A stretch of 64,000 nucleotides of DNA, taken from contig RAPG01000001.1 of assembly GCA_005239165.1 (NCBI GenBank), forward strand, positions 186,001 through 250,000, in the 5' to 3' direction. Under the pieces are notes generated by a model, which saw only the letters and a list, made by a program, of their open reading frames with translations, searched no databases and was not told the origin of the DNA. Positions 1-9,459 of this stretch are shown here, piece after piece; positions within the stretch are counted from its first letter, which is position 1, and every line of letters starts with the position of its first letter. The stretch is from Allopusillimonas ginsengisoli. GTDB lineage: Bacteria > Pseudomonadota > Gammaproteobacteria > Burkholderiales > Burkholderiaceae_B. The translations under genes and the position numbers were made by a program.

Positions 1-1331
1 CCAGCCGAGGTGATCACATCGTCGTTGCGCCCGACAAAATGTACGTAGCCATCTTCATCCAGAAAGCCGGTATCGCCGGTGACCAACCAGTCTTTAATGA
101 ATTTCTCCTGAGTGCCTTTTTCGTTGTTCCAGTACCCCAGAAACATGACAGGATCAGGCCGCTGCACAGCAATATGACCGGTCTGACCGGCCACCTGCAC
201 CTTGCCCTGATCGTCGATGACAGCGAGTCGATGACCGGGAACAGGTTTGCCAATAGCACCAGGACGTACAGGCATGATGTCGGCACAGGCCGACACCGTC
301 ATGTTGCATTCGGTCTGACCATAAAACTCATTAATTGTCAGCCCAAATGTACGCTTTCCCCAGTCGAGCAGCTCGGCCCCGAGTGTCTCGCCACCACTGG
401 CGACCGAACGCAGCCGATATGACCAGCGCTGCTGTGGATCAGGCACTGTGCGCATCATCTTCAGCGCGGTGGGCGGCAAAAAAGTATTGCGCACCTGGTG
501 ATCCTGCATAAGCTGAAAGGCCGCCTCGGGCGTGAACTTTTGAAAGCGGTGCGCCACCACTGGAATACCATGATGCCAGGCAGGCAACAGCACATCAAAC
601 AAGCCACCTATCCAGGCCCAGTCTGCCGGCGTCCACATGCGATCGCCTTCTTGCGGAAACAGGTTGTGGGAAATCTCAACGCCCGGCAAATGCCCCAGCA
701 AGACGCGATGCGCATGCAACGCCCCCTTGGGCTGACCCGTCGTACCCGACGTGTAAATAATGACGGCGGGGTCGTCGGCTGCGGTGTCAGCCGGGGTCAG
801 GCTTGTGCTGTGCTGCGCAAGCGATTTATGCAAATCCAGCGTGCCGTCGCTTGCCCCTTCTATGGAAAACACTGCCCGCAAGGCTGGAAGGCTGTCACGT
901 ATTTCGGCCAGTTTGGCTGCGCCTTCGGCGTTGGTGATAACAATGCTCGCGCCACTATCGTTAAGGCGGTACTGCAGGGCCTCTGCGCCAAATAGCGTGA
1001 ACAGCGGAATGGATACACACCCAATCTTGAAGGCGGCAATGTGGGCAAATGCCGTCTCTGGCGACTGAGGCAACAACACACCTATGCGGTCACCCGGCCG
1101 CAGCCCCTGAGCCAGCAAAAGATTGCCCAGACGATTGGACGCCTCGTGTATCTCACCAAAGCTGTATTCATGCGCCTTGCCGGCCTGATCCACAAAAACC
1201 AGTGCAAGGCGTCCAAAGTCACGTTCGGCCCATTTTCCGCAGGCATCCACACCAATGTTGTAACGCCCCGGAATCTCCCACCGGAAGCGTTCACAGGCAT
1301 CGTCATAACTGGTGAGGGACGGCGGCAGCAT
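1..1331 (-). CDS. Acyl-CoA synthetase (AMP-forming, ANL superfamily), C-terminus cut by window edge
   Basis: Activates a carboxylic acid to an acyl-adenylate and transfers it to CoA. The reverse strand reads open from an ATG at 1331, preceded by GGAG six bases upstream, to base 1, giving about 443 residues. The phosphate-binding A3 loop YTSGTTGQPKG lies near residues 193-203, the YGQTE adenine motif near 325, and the GDTGFLDEDGY hinge motif near 405. The small C-terminal domain of roughly 100 residues, with the catalytic lysine, lies outside the window. The frame is intact throughout. Motif order fits medium-chain or acetate-like acyl-CoA synthetases; the actual acid cannot be told. It is followed upstream by a DUF924 gene on the same strand. 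Confidence 0.9.
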   Translation of the reverse strand, partial: MLPPSLTSYDDACERFRWEIPGRYNIGVDACGKWAERDFGRLALVFVDQAGKAHEYSFGEIHEASNRLGNLLLAQGLRPGDRIGVLLPQSPETAFAHIAAFKIGCVSIPLFTLFGAEALQYRLNDSGASIVITNAEGAAKLAEIRDSLPALRAVFSIEGASDGTLDLHKSLAQHSTSLTPADTAADDPAVIIYTSGTTGQPKGALHAHRVLLGHLPGVEISHNLFPQEGDRMWTPADWAWIGGLFDVLLPAWHHGIPVVAHRFQKFTPEAAFQLMQDHQVRNTFLPPTALKMMRTVPDPQQRWSYRLRSVASGGETLGAELLDWGKRTFGLTINEFYGQTECNMTVSACADIMPVRPGAIGKPVPGHRLAVIDDQGKVQVAGQTGHIAVQRPDPVMFLGYWNNEKGTQEKFIKDWLVTGDTGFLDEDGYVHFVGRNDDVITSA

Positions 1332-1404
1332 TAAGTCTCCTTGCAACAATTTCAGGTGTTTGTTTGAGTATATTACGCTGCCAGCGTGCACAGGGCATGG
1401 CTGT

Positions 1405-1974
1405 CTAGCCCGAAAACCCGCCCTCGTCCAGAAACCGCTGCTCTTCTTCTGTGGTCACACGCGCCAGGCAGTCATTGCGATGCGGGAAGCGTCCAAAACG
1501 GGCAATGATGTCATGGTGGATGTTGGCCCATTTCAATCCATCGGGGGCCAACTCGCCGTACAACGTCAGAGCGTAATCCTGGTCAGCAAGCAGTTCAGAA
1601 TGGACGAATGGCGTGCAGACAAACAGACGCAATTCAGGTGCAATATGAGCCGCGTGTCCTTGGTCGATCATAATGCCTGCGTAATGCCGCGCCAGCGCGT
1701 CTGTGGCAAACATATGCGCCGTTCCCCGAAAGGCATTGCGCGGAAACTGATCCAGCAAAATCAGCAGCGCCAGGCAGGCTTCCGGGTTTTTTGCCCAGTC
1801 CTCCAGCTCACGGCGGGCCGCAGCAAAATGCAGATCGAGAAACTTGCTGCGAAAAGCGTCATCCAGAGCCTGATCTTTTGCAAACCATTTACCGGGGCCG
1901 GCATCAAGCCAAAAGCGCACGACTGCCTGTGCCTGTGGAAAATTTTTGGAGCTGGGATCAGATGTATTCATCAT
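1405..1974 (-). CDS. DUF924 family protein
   Basis: A 189-residue soluble protein with the features of the DUF924 family: an early RFWLDAG-type motif, the central LILLDQFPRNAFRGTAHMFA segment (residues about 71-90), and a conserved ending around HRND. Full length for the family, with no signal peptide or membrane segment. The DUF924 fold is helical and TPR-like; no biochemical role is established, so none is claimed. It sits between the acyl-CoA synthetase and the nucleosidase on the same strand, but the gaps of about 70-110 bases do not force an operon. Confidence 0.85.
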   Translation of the reverse strand: MMNTSDPSSKNFPQAQAVVRFWLDAGPGKWFAKDQALDDAFRSKFLDLHFAAARRELEDWAKNPEACLALLILLDQFPRNAFRGTAHMFATDALARHYAGIMIDQGHAAHIAPELRLFVCTPFVHSELLADQDYALTLYGELAPDGLKWANIHHDIIARFGRFPHRNDCLARVTTEEEQRFLDEGGFSG

Positions 1975-2083
1975 GGACTCACATGCGTTGATGAGGGGCC
2001 AGACTAGGCTGGCTCACCCCCCTCTGTGTAGGAGACCTGCGCACCTTGCCACAACATGGCGCACAGGAGCTGTCTATATAAAA

Positions 2084-2998
2084 TTAACGCGACACTGCGG
2101 TACCAGGCGCGACCGTCAAGGCATAGGCCGACAAAAAGCGCCGCAAAATGCCCGCAGAATAAAAGCTGGCAACCTGCTTCAGAAAGGCGCTGAAATCAAC
2201 GCCGGCGCTGTCATCAGCACGATCTGAAATCGTTCTAAATACGGCACACGGAATACCGTATTCATGGCAAATTTGCGCCACGGCCGCACCTTCCATTTCG
2301 ACGCACAATACCTCGGGCAATGCCTGGCGCAATGCGGCCACACCAGCCACGTCATTAACAAAACAATCACCACTGGCAATCGTGCCTACATGCACAGAGG
2401 GTCGATCAACACCAAAATTTTGGCGTGTAGCTGCACTGACTTCATGTGGAAAGCCTTCGGCCAGATAGCGGGAAGCGCAATCAGCCAGCATGGTGGTCAG
2501 TGCCTCGCAGGCATCAAAATGACTGCGCCCGAGCAACGGCACTTCATAGCGCGGAAACAAAGGACTGGCGTTAAGATCATGCTGCAACAGATGACGCGCC
2601 ACGACCACATCGCCCACACGCACGTGCGTGGCCACTGCGCCCGCCAACCCGGCAAAAATCACACTGCCAGCATTAAACTCGCGGATCAATGTGACCGCCG
2701 TAGCCGCTGCTGCCACTTTGCCGATTCGGGCAAGTACGAGCACACACTCACACCCCATTAACATGCCTACGTAATAGTCGCGCTGCCCCACTGTGTGCAC
2801 ACGTGCGTCCGGACCCATGGCCGCCACCAGAGCGGCCACTTCATCATGCAGGGCCGCCATGATGCCGATTCGCACGGGAGTCGCCGCCGTGAGCGCCGAC
2901 ACAACCGTATCAGGCTTGCTCACGTAATCAGGCAGTGCGGGCTGCCACGGTTCGTCAGCCCCATCGGGCAGGCTATCACCAGATTGGCCTATGCTCAT
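2084..2998 (-). CDS. 5'-methylthioadenosine/S-adenosylhomocysteine nucleosidase family protein
   Basis: Hydrolyses the N-glycosidic bond of methylthioadenosine or S-adenosylhomocysteine, feeding purine and methionine salvage. Family marks are the IGIMAALHDEV opening (residue about 45), the FAGLAGAV glycine loop, the VEMEGAA ribose-binding glutamate motif, and FRTISDRAD holding the catalytic aspartate. The frame is open from a TTG at 3016, but the ATG at 2998 has GGAAG six bases before it and is the better start, giving 304 residues. The protein is longer than the usual 230 because of about 40 extra N-terminal residues. Purine nucleoside phosphorylase-like specificity cannot be excluded by eye. 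Confidence 0.85.
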   Translation of the reverse strand: MSIGQSGDSLPDGADEPWQPALPDYVSKPDTVVSALTAATPVRIGIMAALHDEVAALVAAMGPDARVHTVGQRDYYVGMLMGCECVLVLARIGKVAAAATAVTLIREFNAGSVIFAGLAGAVATHVRVGDVVVARHLLQHDLNASPLFPRYEVPLLGRSHFDACEALTTMLADCASRYLAEGFPHEVSAATRQNFGVDRPSVHVGTIASGDCFVNDVAGVAALRQALPEVLCVEMEGAAVAQICHEYGIPCAVFRTISDRADDSAGVDFSAFLKQVASFYSAGILRRFLSAYALTVAPGTAVSR

Positions 2999-3214
2999 TA
3001 CAGTCTTCCAAGACAATTAATATCTTCTGATTTAAGCATACGACTTACCAAAGCGACGAAGGCGATCCGTACCTATGCTTCAGGCGGCACCTGCAAGTGT
3101 GTCGGCCGTTAGCTATCCCTTACACAGGGGAAACCCCGACACGCCAAATGAAAAAAATGGCGCTGACCTATCTATACTCGTCGCTCACACCATGACACTT
3201 ACAGGATTCTGCCA

Positions 3215-3676
3215 ATGCCATTTACCCTAGATTTTCTGAAAAGCATGGCGCACACGCATGGCGAGCTGACTGCCGTGCAGCACAATGGCGTAGAAGTCAG
3301 CTATGCCGAGATGGCTACGGCCGTCAACGCCCTGGCTGTCGCCCTGCAAATGCTAGACCCCAGCCATCAGTCACGCGTGGGTCTGTGCGCCAGCCTTACG
3401 CTCGAATATCTGGTTAGTGTGCTGGCCATACAGGCTGCCAGCAAGTTACCTGTTCTGCTGGACGCCCAGGCGTCAACCGAACAGTTGCATGCGGTGCTTG
3501 AAGCACATGCGCCCACAGCCATTATTGTCGACGAAGAGGGCGATGAAAAAATAAACTGCGATAACGAAATCAAGATACGCATTTCGCAGTTTGAGGGCCT
3601 GGTGCTCACCTACCACGCACACACACCCGTACCCATGCAGGACACCAGCGGCCGCTACCCTATTCTCAAACTCTGA
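3215..3676 (+). CDS. Free-standing N-terminal subdomain of an AMP-binding (ANL) enzyme
   Basis: A 153-residue protein that resembles only the first 110 or so residues of acyl-CoA synthetases or adenylation domains: an early VSYAEMATAVNALAVAL helix, then a GLCASLTLEYLVSVLAIQAA segment, then a LDAQASTEQLHAVLEAH stretch. It has no A3 loop, no adenine motif and no C-terminal domain, so it should not be catalytic. An AGGA lies about eight bases before the ATG. No further homologous coding is visible between its stop and the DoxX gene. It may be a degraded synthetase or a small protein of unknown role; both readings are open. Confidence 0.6.
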   Translation: MPFTLDFLKSMAHTHGELTAVQHNGVEVSYAEMATAVNALAVALQMLDPSHQSRVGLCASLTLEYLVSVLAIQAASKLPVLLDAQASTEQLHAVLEAHAPTAIIVDEEGDEKINCDNEIKIRISQFEGLVLTYHAHTPVPMQDTSGRYPILKL

Positions 3677-3788
3677 CTGCCTGTGTATATGGGCCGGCGC
3701 GCACTCTATAATGCTTGCCTGACAAAGCCACGTCACATTCGGCCCATTTTCTGCATGCCGGCACCGCGTGCCGGCCAACGGAGTACAC

Positions 3789-4190
3789 ATGTCATCAAAC
3801 ACCCTCGAAGACCTCGGAAAACTGGTCCTGCGACTTACCGTGGGCATACTGCTGCTCTTTCACGGCATTGCCAAAATGCGCTACGGAATCAGCGGCATCG
3901 AAAGCATGGTGGTGGCGCGCGGGCTGCCTGCCTTTTTTAGCTGGGCGGTCTATATTGGCGAGGTCGTGGCCCCGCTCATGCTGATATTCGGCCTGTACAC
4001 CCGCGTTGCAGGCCTTATCGTCGCGATCAATTTACTGTTTGCCATCGCGCTGGTGCACACTGGCCATCTCAGTCAGTTCAGCAATACCGGTGGATGGCGG
4101 CTCGAACTTCAAGGCCTCTACCTGTTTGGCGGGCTGGCCATCGCCATGCTGGGGGCCGGGCGTTACGCCATCGGCAACCGCTGGAACTAA
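3789..4190 (+). CDS. DoxX family inner-membrane protein
   Basis: A 133-residue hydrophobic protein with four predicted membrane helices: LVLRLTVGILLLFHGIAKM, the helix after ARGLPAFFSW, the segment around AGLIVAINLLFAIALV, and a C-terminal LYLFGGLAIAMLGAGRYA. The LLFHGIAK and GEVVAPLML motifs are typical of DoxX/DoxD proteins. The start at 3789 has GGAG five bases upstream and is preferred to the in-frame ATG at 3768. DoxX proteins have been linked to redox and thiol stress in other bacteria, but the function here is unknown. The patatin gene follows after 39 bases and may be co-transcribed. Confidence 0.85.
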   Translation: MSSNTLEDLGKLVLRLTVGILLLFHGIAKMRYGISGIESMVVARGLPAFFSWAVYIGEVVAPLMLIFGLYTRVAGLIVAINLLFAIALVHTGHLSQFSNTGGWRLELQGLYLFGGLAIAMLGAGRYAIGNRWN

Positions 4191-4229
4191 CCCCTGCGCC
4201 CTGTTCTGCAACCCGGAGCACAGCTTCTC

Positions 4230-5369
4230 ATGCCTAGAATCCAACGACGCAAACCCCGCCTGGGCCTGGTTCTGGGCAGTGGCTCAGCCCGAGGCTGGGC
4301 CCATATCGGGGTTATTCAGACGCTGAAGCGGGCAGGCATTGAGCCCGATATCGTATGCGGCACGTCCATAGGCGCCCTGGTCGGTGCCGCCTATGCCGTG
4401 GGCGAACTTGATCGCTTCGAAGAGTGGGTGCTCAGCCTGGGCTTGCGAGACGTCATTTCCTTTATGGACTTGCGGCTCAACGGCGGCATGCTCAAGGGCG
4501 GCAAACTTATGGAGTTTTTTCGCCGCAACTTCATTGATTTGTCGATCGAAGACCTGCAGAAACCATTTGGGGCTGTTGCCACCGATCTGGAAACCGGGGC
4601 CGAGGTCTGGCTAAGATCCGGATCAGCCATAGACGCCATAAGAGCGTCCATCGCGCTGCCAGGTCTGTTTGCGCCGGTCTGGCACGAAGACCGGTTGCTG
4701 GTCGATGGCGGGCTGGTCAACCCGGTTCCGGTGTCGCTGGCGCGCGCCATGGGTGCAGACATTCTGATTGCGGTAGACCTCAACTCAGATCTGCTCGGGC
4801 GGCATCTGCAACAAGACCGCGATGCCGAGGCTCATGCTGAACCGGGCACGCAGCACACCACAGGCGCCATGCCTGACATACACAGCAGTTCGGGGCCAGA
4901 TATCCCCCATGCGTTCAACGCAGGGTCACTTGCCCGCTCAGAGCCCGACGCAGACTCACATGCCGCTGGCGAAACAACGCACCATGCAGACAGTCGGCCT
5001 TTGTCGCAATCAGCTAAGGCAGACAGCAACATTGCCAGCAGGCCAGACACCCATGTGGGTTCTGAATGGATGAAAAGGCTTCAGCAAAACCTCACGGCCT
5101 TCCTGCCATCGCCCTCAAACGAAGTAGAAGAACAGTTACCTTCGATGCTCGACGTGATGGCTTCCAGTGTCAATATTATGCAGATCCGCATAACACGCAG
5201 CCGCATGGCGGGCGACCCACCTGATGCCGTCATTGCGCCACGTCTGTCTCAATTGGGCTTGCTTGATTTCCATCAGGCGCAGGCGGCCATCGAAGAAGGT
5301 CACCGTGCAGCGGAGCGCTGTCTTCCGGCTCTGAGAGAGCTTGGTTTGGGTGGAGGGCGAAAAGCCTGA
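4230..5369 (+). CDS. Patatin-like phospholipase (RssA/NTE type)
   Basis: A serine esterase or lysophospholipase of the patatin fold. It shows the oxyanion loop GSGSARGWAHIG (residues about 15-26), the nucleophile elbow GTSIG (about 44-48), and the DGG of the Ser-Asp dyad (about 166). No signal peptide is seen, so it is probably cytosolic or membrane-associated. Unusual is a low-complexity insert of about 90 residues (roughly 187-275), rich in Asp, His, Ser and Ala, placed between the catalytic core and the C-terminal helices where relatives such as RssA simply continue. The reading frame is intact across it. Confidence 0.88.
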   Translation: MPRIQRRKPRLGLVLGSGSARGWAHIGVIQTLKRAGIEPDIVCGTSIGALVGAAYAVGELDRFEEWVLSLGLRDVISFMDLRLNGGMLKGGKLMEFFRRNFIDLSIEDLQKPFGAVATDLETGAEVWLRSGSAIDAIRASIALPGLFAPVWHEDRLLVDGGLVNPVPVSLARAMGADILIAVDLNSDLLGRHLQQDRDAEAHAEPGTQHTTGAMPDIHSSSGPDIPHAFNAGSLARSEPDADSHAAGETTHHADSRPLSQSAKADSNIASRPDTHVGSEWMKRLQQNLTAFLPSPSNEVEEQLPSMLDVMASSVNIMQIRITRSRMAGDPPDAVIAPRLSQLGLLDFHQAQAAIEEGHRAAERCLPALRELGLGGGRKA

Positions 5370-5456
5370 TCCACCCCCAGAAGTCAGCCCGTACGCCCCC
5401 TGCATGACCATCGGGTTCTTTATGAAGTCCTGAAGATGCAGCGCCCGTCGCCTCGT

Positions 5457-6410
5457 CTATGGCATTAACAATCGCCAAACCAGACGTGCGGCGACCCGCG
5501 CTGTATGGTGGTCGATGTCAAGATCAGGGTTCATTTCAGCAATGTCAGCCAACCGCAGCTTGCTACTAGAGTGGATCTTATCAACGAACGCCTCGACCAC
5601 ACTCAGGGGCACGCCATAGGCGGCGGGCGCCGACACACCTGGAGCCACGGCCGCTGGCAGCACGTCGAGGTCTATCGTTAAATAGACGTCTTCCGCCTGA
5701 GCCAGCAACAACGCCAAGTCTGCCAGCCGCTGATCGAGGCTGCGCTCCTGCATATCAACATCTTCAATATAAAAAGCCCCAAGGCTATCCGCATGGGCAA
5801 ATAGACCTGAGGTATTGCCTAACCGTGAAATGCCGAAGCAGGCGTAGGTTACGGGCCGCCCTTGTGTCCGACACGCTTCAAGTATCTGGTCGAAAGGCGT
5901 TCCCGAACTGCCTGGCCGACTGGTCCGCAGGTCGAAATGTGCATCCATGTTGACGATCAGCAGCGGCTTTCGCTCTCCATTGATCTCCTCTGACCGACTT
6001 TCGAGATATTGCGACAGCCCCTGAAAGCTGCCCCAGGCCATCTCATGACCACCACCGAGCACGACAGGGCGGCCGCCCAGGCCAAGGATCGTCGCTACTC
6101 TCTCTCCCAAAGCAGCCTGGGCAGACTCCAAAGCATCGCCCTCGCAGATCACATCGCCCGCATCCCATAGTACGTTTAGCGTGTGTGCAGGCAACCCCGC
6201 CAGCATGGCTCGTATGGCGCGCGGGCCGCCACGGCTGCCTGGCCTACCTTTATTACGACGTACCCCGGCATCGCAAGCAAAACCCAACAAAACGGGATCC
6301 CCCCCAGTACAAGCGGAGACTTCCTGTTGCACGATCTGGAAAAGTCGGCGGGTATCTCCCTGCTCTGATGCGTCATCCCTGCCACGCCAAATTTCACTGT
6401 AGTCGTTCAT
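5457..6410 (-). CDS. hutG: Formimidoylglutamase (HutG), ureohydrolase family
   Basis: Hydrolyses N-formimidoyl-L-glutamate to glutamate and formamide, the last step of one histidine degradation route. The 317-residue protein has the family's di-manganese ligands: GGGHE, the DAHFD in [10 protein letters not shown], and TIDLDVLP. HutG-specific signatures include the [18 protein letters not shown] opening and the SSGTPF and GISR motifs. Its ATG overlaps the stop of the upstream ABC ATPase by four bases, so it is translationally coupled to an amino-acid importer. No hutH, hutU or hutI lies in the window, so the pathway would be completed elsewhere or the gene serves imported formimidoylglutamate. 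Confidence 0.88.
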   Translation of the reverse strand: MNDYSEIWRGRDDASEQGDTRRLFQIVQQEVSACTGGDPVLLGFACDAGVRRNKGRPGSRGGPRAIRAMLAGLPAHTLNVLWDAGDVICEGDALESAQAALGERVATILGLGGRPVVLGGGHEMAWGSFQGLSQYLESRSEEINGERKPLLIVNMDAHFDLRTSRPGSSGTPFDQILEACRTQGRPVTYACFGISRLGNTSGLFAHADSLGAFYIEDVDMQERSLDQRLADLALLLAQAEDVYLTIDLDVLPAAVAPGVSAPAAYGVPLSVVEAFVDKIHSSSKLRLADIAEMNPDLDIDHHTARVAARLVWRLLMP

Positions 6411-7180
6411 AACGCTTGCGTCTCCTTCTTAAGCACCGCCTGCAGGAAACTGCGCGTGCGCGCTTCCTTGGGATTGGTGAAGATCACGTCAGGAACGTCT
6501 GCCTCGATAATGCGGCCTCCATCCATCACGACAACCGTATCCGCCATGTCCCGCGCAAAGCCCATTTCATGCGTAACCACCATCATGGTCATGCCTTCTT
6601 TGACAAGCAATTGCATGACTGCCAGCACCTCACCCACCAATTCAGGATCTAGCGCCGAGGTGGGCTCGTCGAACAACATCACCTTGGGCTCCATGGCCAA
6701 GGCCCGTGCAATCGCCACGCGCTGCTTCTGCCCTCCTGAAAGGCTGGCGGGCATCGCCGTCGCCTTTTCTGCGAGGCCCACTTTTTCCAGCAGCGCCATG
6801 GCGTGTTCCTCAGCCTGCCGGACAGTCATCCCACGAAGCGTGCGCGGCCCCACGGTGACATTCTCAAGAACGGTGAGATGTGGAAACAGATTGAATGACT
6901 GAAACACCATGCCGACCTGCGTTCTAAGCTTATCCAAAGCCTTGTCCTGCAGCATGACGCCGTGTTCCAACAAACGCTGCCCGCATATATCGATGGTACC
7001 GCCTTGTCCCGCTTCCAGGCCATTGCAGCAACGCAACAAAGTGCTTTTGCCAGATCCGCTGGGGCCGATCACGACCACAACTTTGGATAAATCAACCTCG
7101 AGGTCCACACCTTTGAGCACCTCGAGTTCACCATAAGACTTGCGCAACTGACTGATCTTGATCATGGCTTTCTCTGTCAT
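6407..7180 (-). CDS. Polar amino acid ABC transporter, ATP-binding protein (GlnQ/HisP type)
   Basis: Energises the adjacent importer. The 257-residue protein carries Walker [10 protein letters not shown], the Q-loop region [10 protein letters not shown], the signature LSGGQKQR, Walker [13 protein letters not shown] and the H-loop VVTHEMGF. This layout is typical of the polar amino acid (PAAT) family ATPases. The start overlaps the permease stop by four bases and its own stop overlaps hutG, making one translationally coupled operon. The substrate is inferred only from the neighbouring hutG: histidine, formimidoylglutamate or a related amino acid. Confidence 0.92.
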   Translation of the reverse strand: MTEKAMIKISQLRKSYGELEVLKGVDLEVDLSKVVVVIGPSGSGKSTLLRCCNGLEAGQGGTIDICGQRLLEHGVMLQDKALDKLRTQVGMVFQSFNLFPHLTVLENVTVGPRTLRGMTVRQAEEHAMALLEKVGLAEKATAMPASLSGGQKQRVAIARALAMEPKVMLFDEPTSALDPELVGEVLAVMQLLVKEGMTMMVVTHEMGFARDMADTVVVMDGGRIIEADVPDVIFTNPKEARTRSFLQAVLKKETQAL

Positions 7181-7845
7181 TGCACCATCCCTCCCGCCTG
7201 CAGCTTGACCTCGATGCGGCGCAACACAACTGTTACGAAAGTCGTCATGAACCAGTAAATGATCGCGATCACAAGGTAGATCTCCAGCGACCGGTACGAA
7301 ACACTGATAATCTTCTGTCCTTCATGCATCAAGTCGTGAATGGTCAGCAAGGAAACTAGCGCAGAATTCTTGATCAGGGAGATAAACTCATTGCCCAGAG
7401 GAGGAATCATGCGCACGAATGCCTGGGGCAGAATTATCTTGAACATAGCCTGCCTGTAAGACATGCCCATAGAGCGCGCCGCCTCCATCTGCCCTCTGTC
7501 CACCGACTGTATCGCTCCGCGGACGATCTCCGACACATACGAAGCGGAATACATGCCCAGGCCCAGAATGCCGCAAGCGAACGCGGGCAGCAGCAGACCA
7601 AAACGAGGCAAACCAAAGAACCATAAAAACAATTGGACCAGAAGAGGCGTGCCGCGAAAAAAAGACAAGTACGCGCTGCAGAAACCATAGGTGACACGAC
7701 GCTTCGGATTCAGCCGTCCTATCCCTATCAACAACCCTAGCATGCAGGACAGCAGTAACGCGCACACTGTCACTTCAATTGTGACGATGGCACCACTCAG
7801 TAGCGCAGTCCAGTCCGTGAAGGCCGGTGTGAAGTCAAAGTTCAT
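7177..7845 (-). CDS. Polar amino acid ABC transporter permease (GlnP/HisM type)
   Basis: Inner-membrane channel subunit of 222 residues, with about five membrane helices and the [22 protein letters not shown] coupling-helix region that contacts the ATPase. The early [16 protein letters not shown] helix and the [11 protein letters not shown] motif are characteristic of PAAT-family permeases. Only one permease gene is present, so the channel would be a homodimer. The start overlaps the binding-protein stop by four bases. Confidence 0.92.
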   Translation of the reverse strand: MNFDFTPAFTDWTALLSGAIVTIEVTVCALLLSCMLGLLIGIGRLNPKRRVTYGFCSAYLSFFRGTPLLVQLFLWFFGLPRFGLLLPAFACGILGLGMYSASYVSEIVRGAIQSVDRGQMEAARSMGMSYRQAMFKIILPQAFVRMIPPLGNEFISLIKNSALVSLLTIHDLMHEGQKIISVSYRSLEIYLVIAIIYWFMTTFVTVVLRRIEVKLQAGGMVQ

Positions 7846-8582
7846 TGGCCGCCTTCAAACCACTTGTCGACGATCTTCTGATAGACGCCGTTTTCTTTCA
7901 ATCGTTTGAGTGCATCGTTAAATGCCTTGGTCAATTCAGGCTGCTTCTTGTCCACGGCAATGCCGTAGGCTTCAGTCGTGATCTGTTGATCCAATACGAC
8001 CAGATCAGGATGAGCCTGGGCATAGAGCTTGGCGGCCGGTTTGCCAGTCACCGCGGCATCTGCCCTGTTTATTGCCACCAGATTGAACATCTCTTCATTT
8101 TTTTCAACCTCAACGCGCTGCACCTTGGGGTATTGGGATTGGAGGAACGAGACTGACTTAGTTCCCACCTGAACCGAGACCTTGTGTCCGTCCAAATCTT
8201 TGAGTGTCTTGATAGGACCATCTTTGCGGGTCAAAACGACCAGACCACCCGCATAATATGAATCTGTAAAATCGACAACCTGCTTGCGCGCGTCGGTGAT
8301 ATATATGGCCGACACAGCGGCGTCGGCGCGACCCGACAAAACTGCAGGAATCAAGCCTTTAAAATCGATGTCCGTCCATTCGATCTTCTTGCCCATTTCC
8401 TTGCCCAGCGCCTCGACCAACTCGATATCAAAACCAGTGCGCTGCCCGCTCTTAGTAAATTCCATGGGCGGGAAGGTGGGATCCGTAACGATGCGAATTG
8501 AATCTGCTGCCTGGCTCACTGCCGCAAAGCCACTGAAAGACATAGCGACTATGGCGGCCAATATAGATTTACGTAACGTCAT
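7842..8582 (-). CDS. Amino acid ABC transporter periplasmic substrate-binding protein
   Basis: Captures the substrate in the periplasm (family 3 solute-binding protein). The start at 8582 has AAGGAG before it and opens a clean signal peptide, MTLRKSILAAIVAMSFSGF, followed by a cleavage site near VSQAADS; an in-frame upstream extension to 8645 lacks such features. Family marks are RIVTDPTFPPMEF, GFDIELVEALGKEMGK and VSVQVGTKS. The mature protein of about 225 residues is normal for lysine/arginine/histidine/glutamine binders. It is the first gene of the importer-hutG operon. Confidence 0.9.
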   Translation of the reverse strand: MTLRKSILAAIVAMSFSGFAAVSQAADSIRIVTDPTFPPMEFTKSGQRTGFDIELVEALGKEMGKKIEWTDIDFKGLIPAVLSGRADAAVSAIYITDARKQVVDFTDSYYAGGLVVLTRKDGPIKTLKDLDGHKVSVQVGTKSVSFLQSQYPKVQRVEVEKNEEMFNLVAINRADAAVTGKPAAKLYAQAHPDLVVLDQQITTEAYGIAVDKKQPELTKAFNDALKRLKENGVYQKIVDKWFEGGQ

Positions 8583-8607
8583 GACAACTCCTTTGCGCGT
8601 ACGCAAG

Positions 8608-9360
8608 TTAAAGGCTTTGCAGCCGTGAAGAAATACGTGATGCAACTGTGACTGTCATATCAATAAAAAAACGCTCCCGATTGCGCGTGCGTGTATTGGG
8701 CGCCATCAAGGTAATGACAGCGACAGCGTTGCCGCCCTGCTGGTAGACGGGAGCGCTGACGCCCCAGACACCTTCATCGACTTCGCTGTCTGTTGTACTG
8801 AAACCTCGACCGACAATGGCGCGTAGTTCAATTTCCAGCTGCTCAATATCTTCGACAGACAAGATTTTTTCGCGCACAAGGTAACGAAAAACAGCCGCGC
8901 GACGCTCCTTCTCCATAAAGGCGAGCAAGGCCTTGGCGGATGCACCTTTGCACAAGGGCAGAATGCGCCCCTTCACAAATGAGCAGCGCAGTGGTTGACG
9001 GCTTTCGACCATATCGAGGCACACCGCCTGGTTATTGAACGCCATGAGCAGGCCTATAGACTCGCCGCTACTGCGAGACAACTGCTCCAGTTCACTGTGC
9101 GCTTCCTGAGTCAGATAGGACGATCGGTCGAACCCCCAAGCTAGCGGCACGCACATCGGGCCTGGCATGAACTCGCTGTTGTTATCGACCACAAACCCCC
9201 AGCGCTTAAGCAACGCCAATTGCCGGTAAAGCGTGCTTTGGGCAAGCCCGGTTTCTGCGACAAGTGCGGAGATAGACACCGAACGTTCCAGACGGGCGAG
9301 CGTGGCCAGCACGAAAAGAACCCGCTCTGCGCCGCCTTTGGTAGTTTGTTCATCGAACAT
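8608..9360 (-). CDS. IclR family transcriptional regulator
   Basis: A DNA-binding repressor or activator of about 250 residues. The N-terminal winged helix (residues about 8-65) contains SISALVAETGLAQSTLYRQL, and the C-terminal effector domain has the IclR-type GASAKALLAF and GVSAPVY segments. It lies directly upstream of the importer-hutG operon on the same strand, so it is the likely controller, responding to histidine, urocanate or the transported amino acid; this is inference. Start is uncertain: ATG at 9360 or a GTG at 9369, neither with a clear ribosome-binding site. Use of IclR rather than the common HutC type is noteworthy. Confidence 0.85.
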   Translation of the reverse strand: MFDEQTTKGGAERVLFVLATLARLERSVSISALVAETGLAQSTLYRQLALLKRWGFVVDNNSEFMPGPMCVPLAWGFDRSSYLTQEAHSELEQLSRSSGESIGLLMAFNNQAVCLDMVESRQPLRCSFVKGRILPLCKGASAKALLAFMEKERRAAVFRYLVREKILSVEDIEQLEIELRAIVGRGFSTTDSEVDEGVWGVSAPVYQQGGNAVAVITLMAPNTRTRNRERFFIDMTVTVASRISSRLQSL

Positions 9361-9459
9361 GGAAAGCACGAAAATAAGAGAACGAGAAATGAGATTAGTC
9401 CTGTGTTCTCAATAATTGCGTACTCAATTCCCAAAATGCGAGAAATCCCGGGCAAACCC

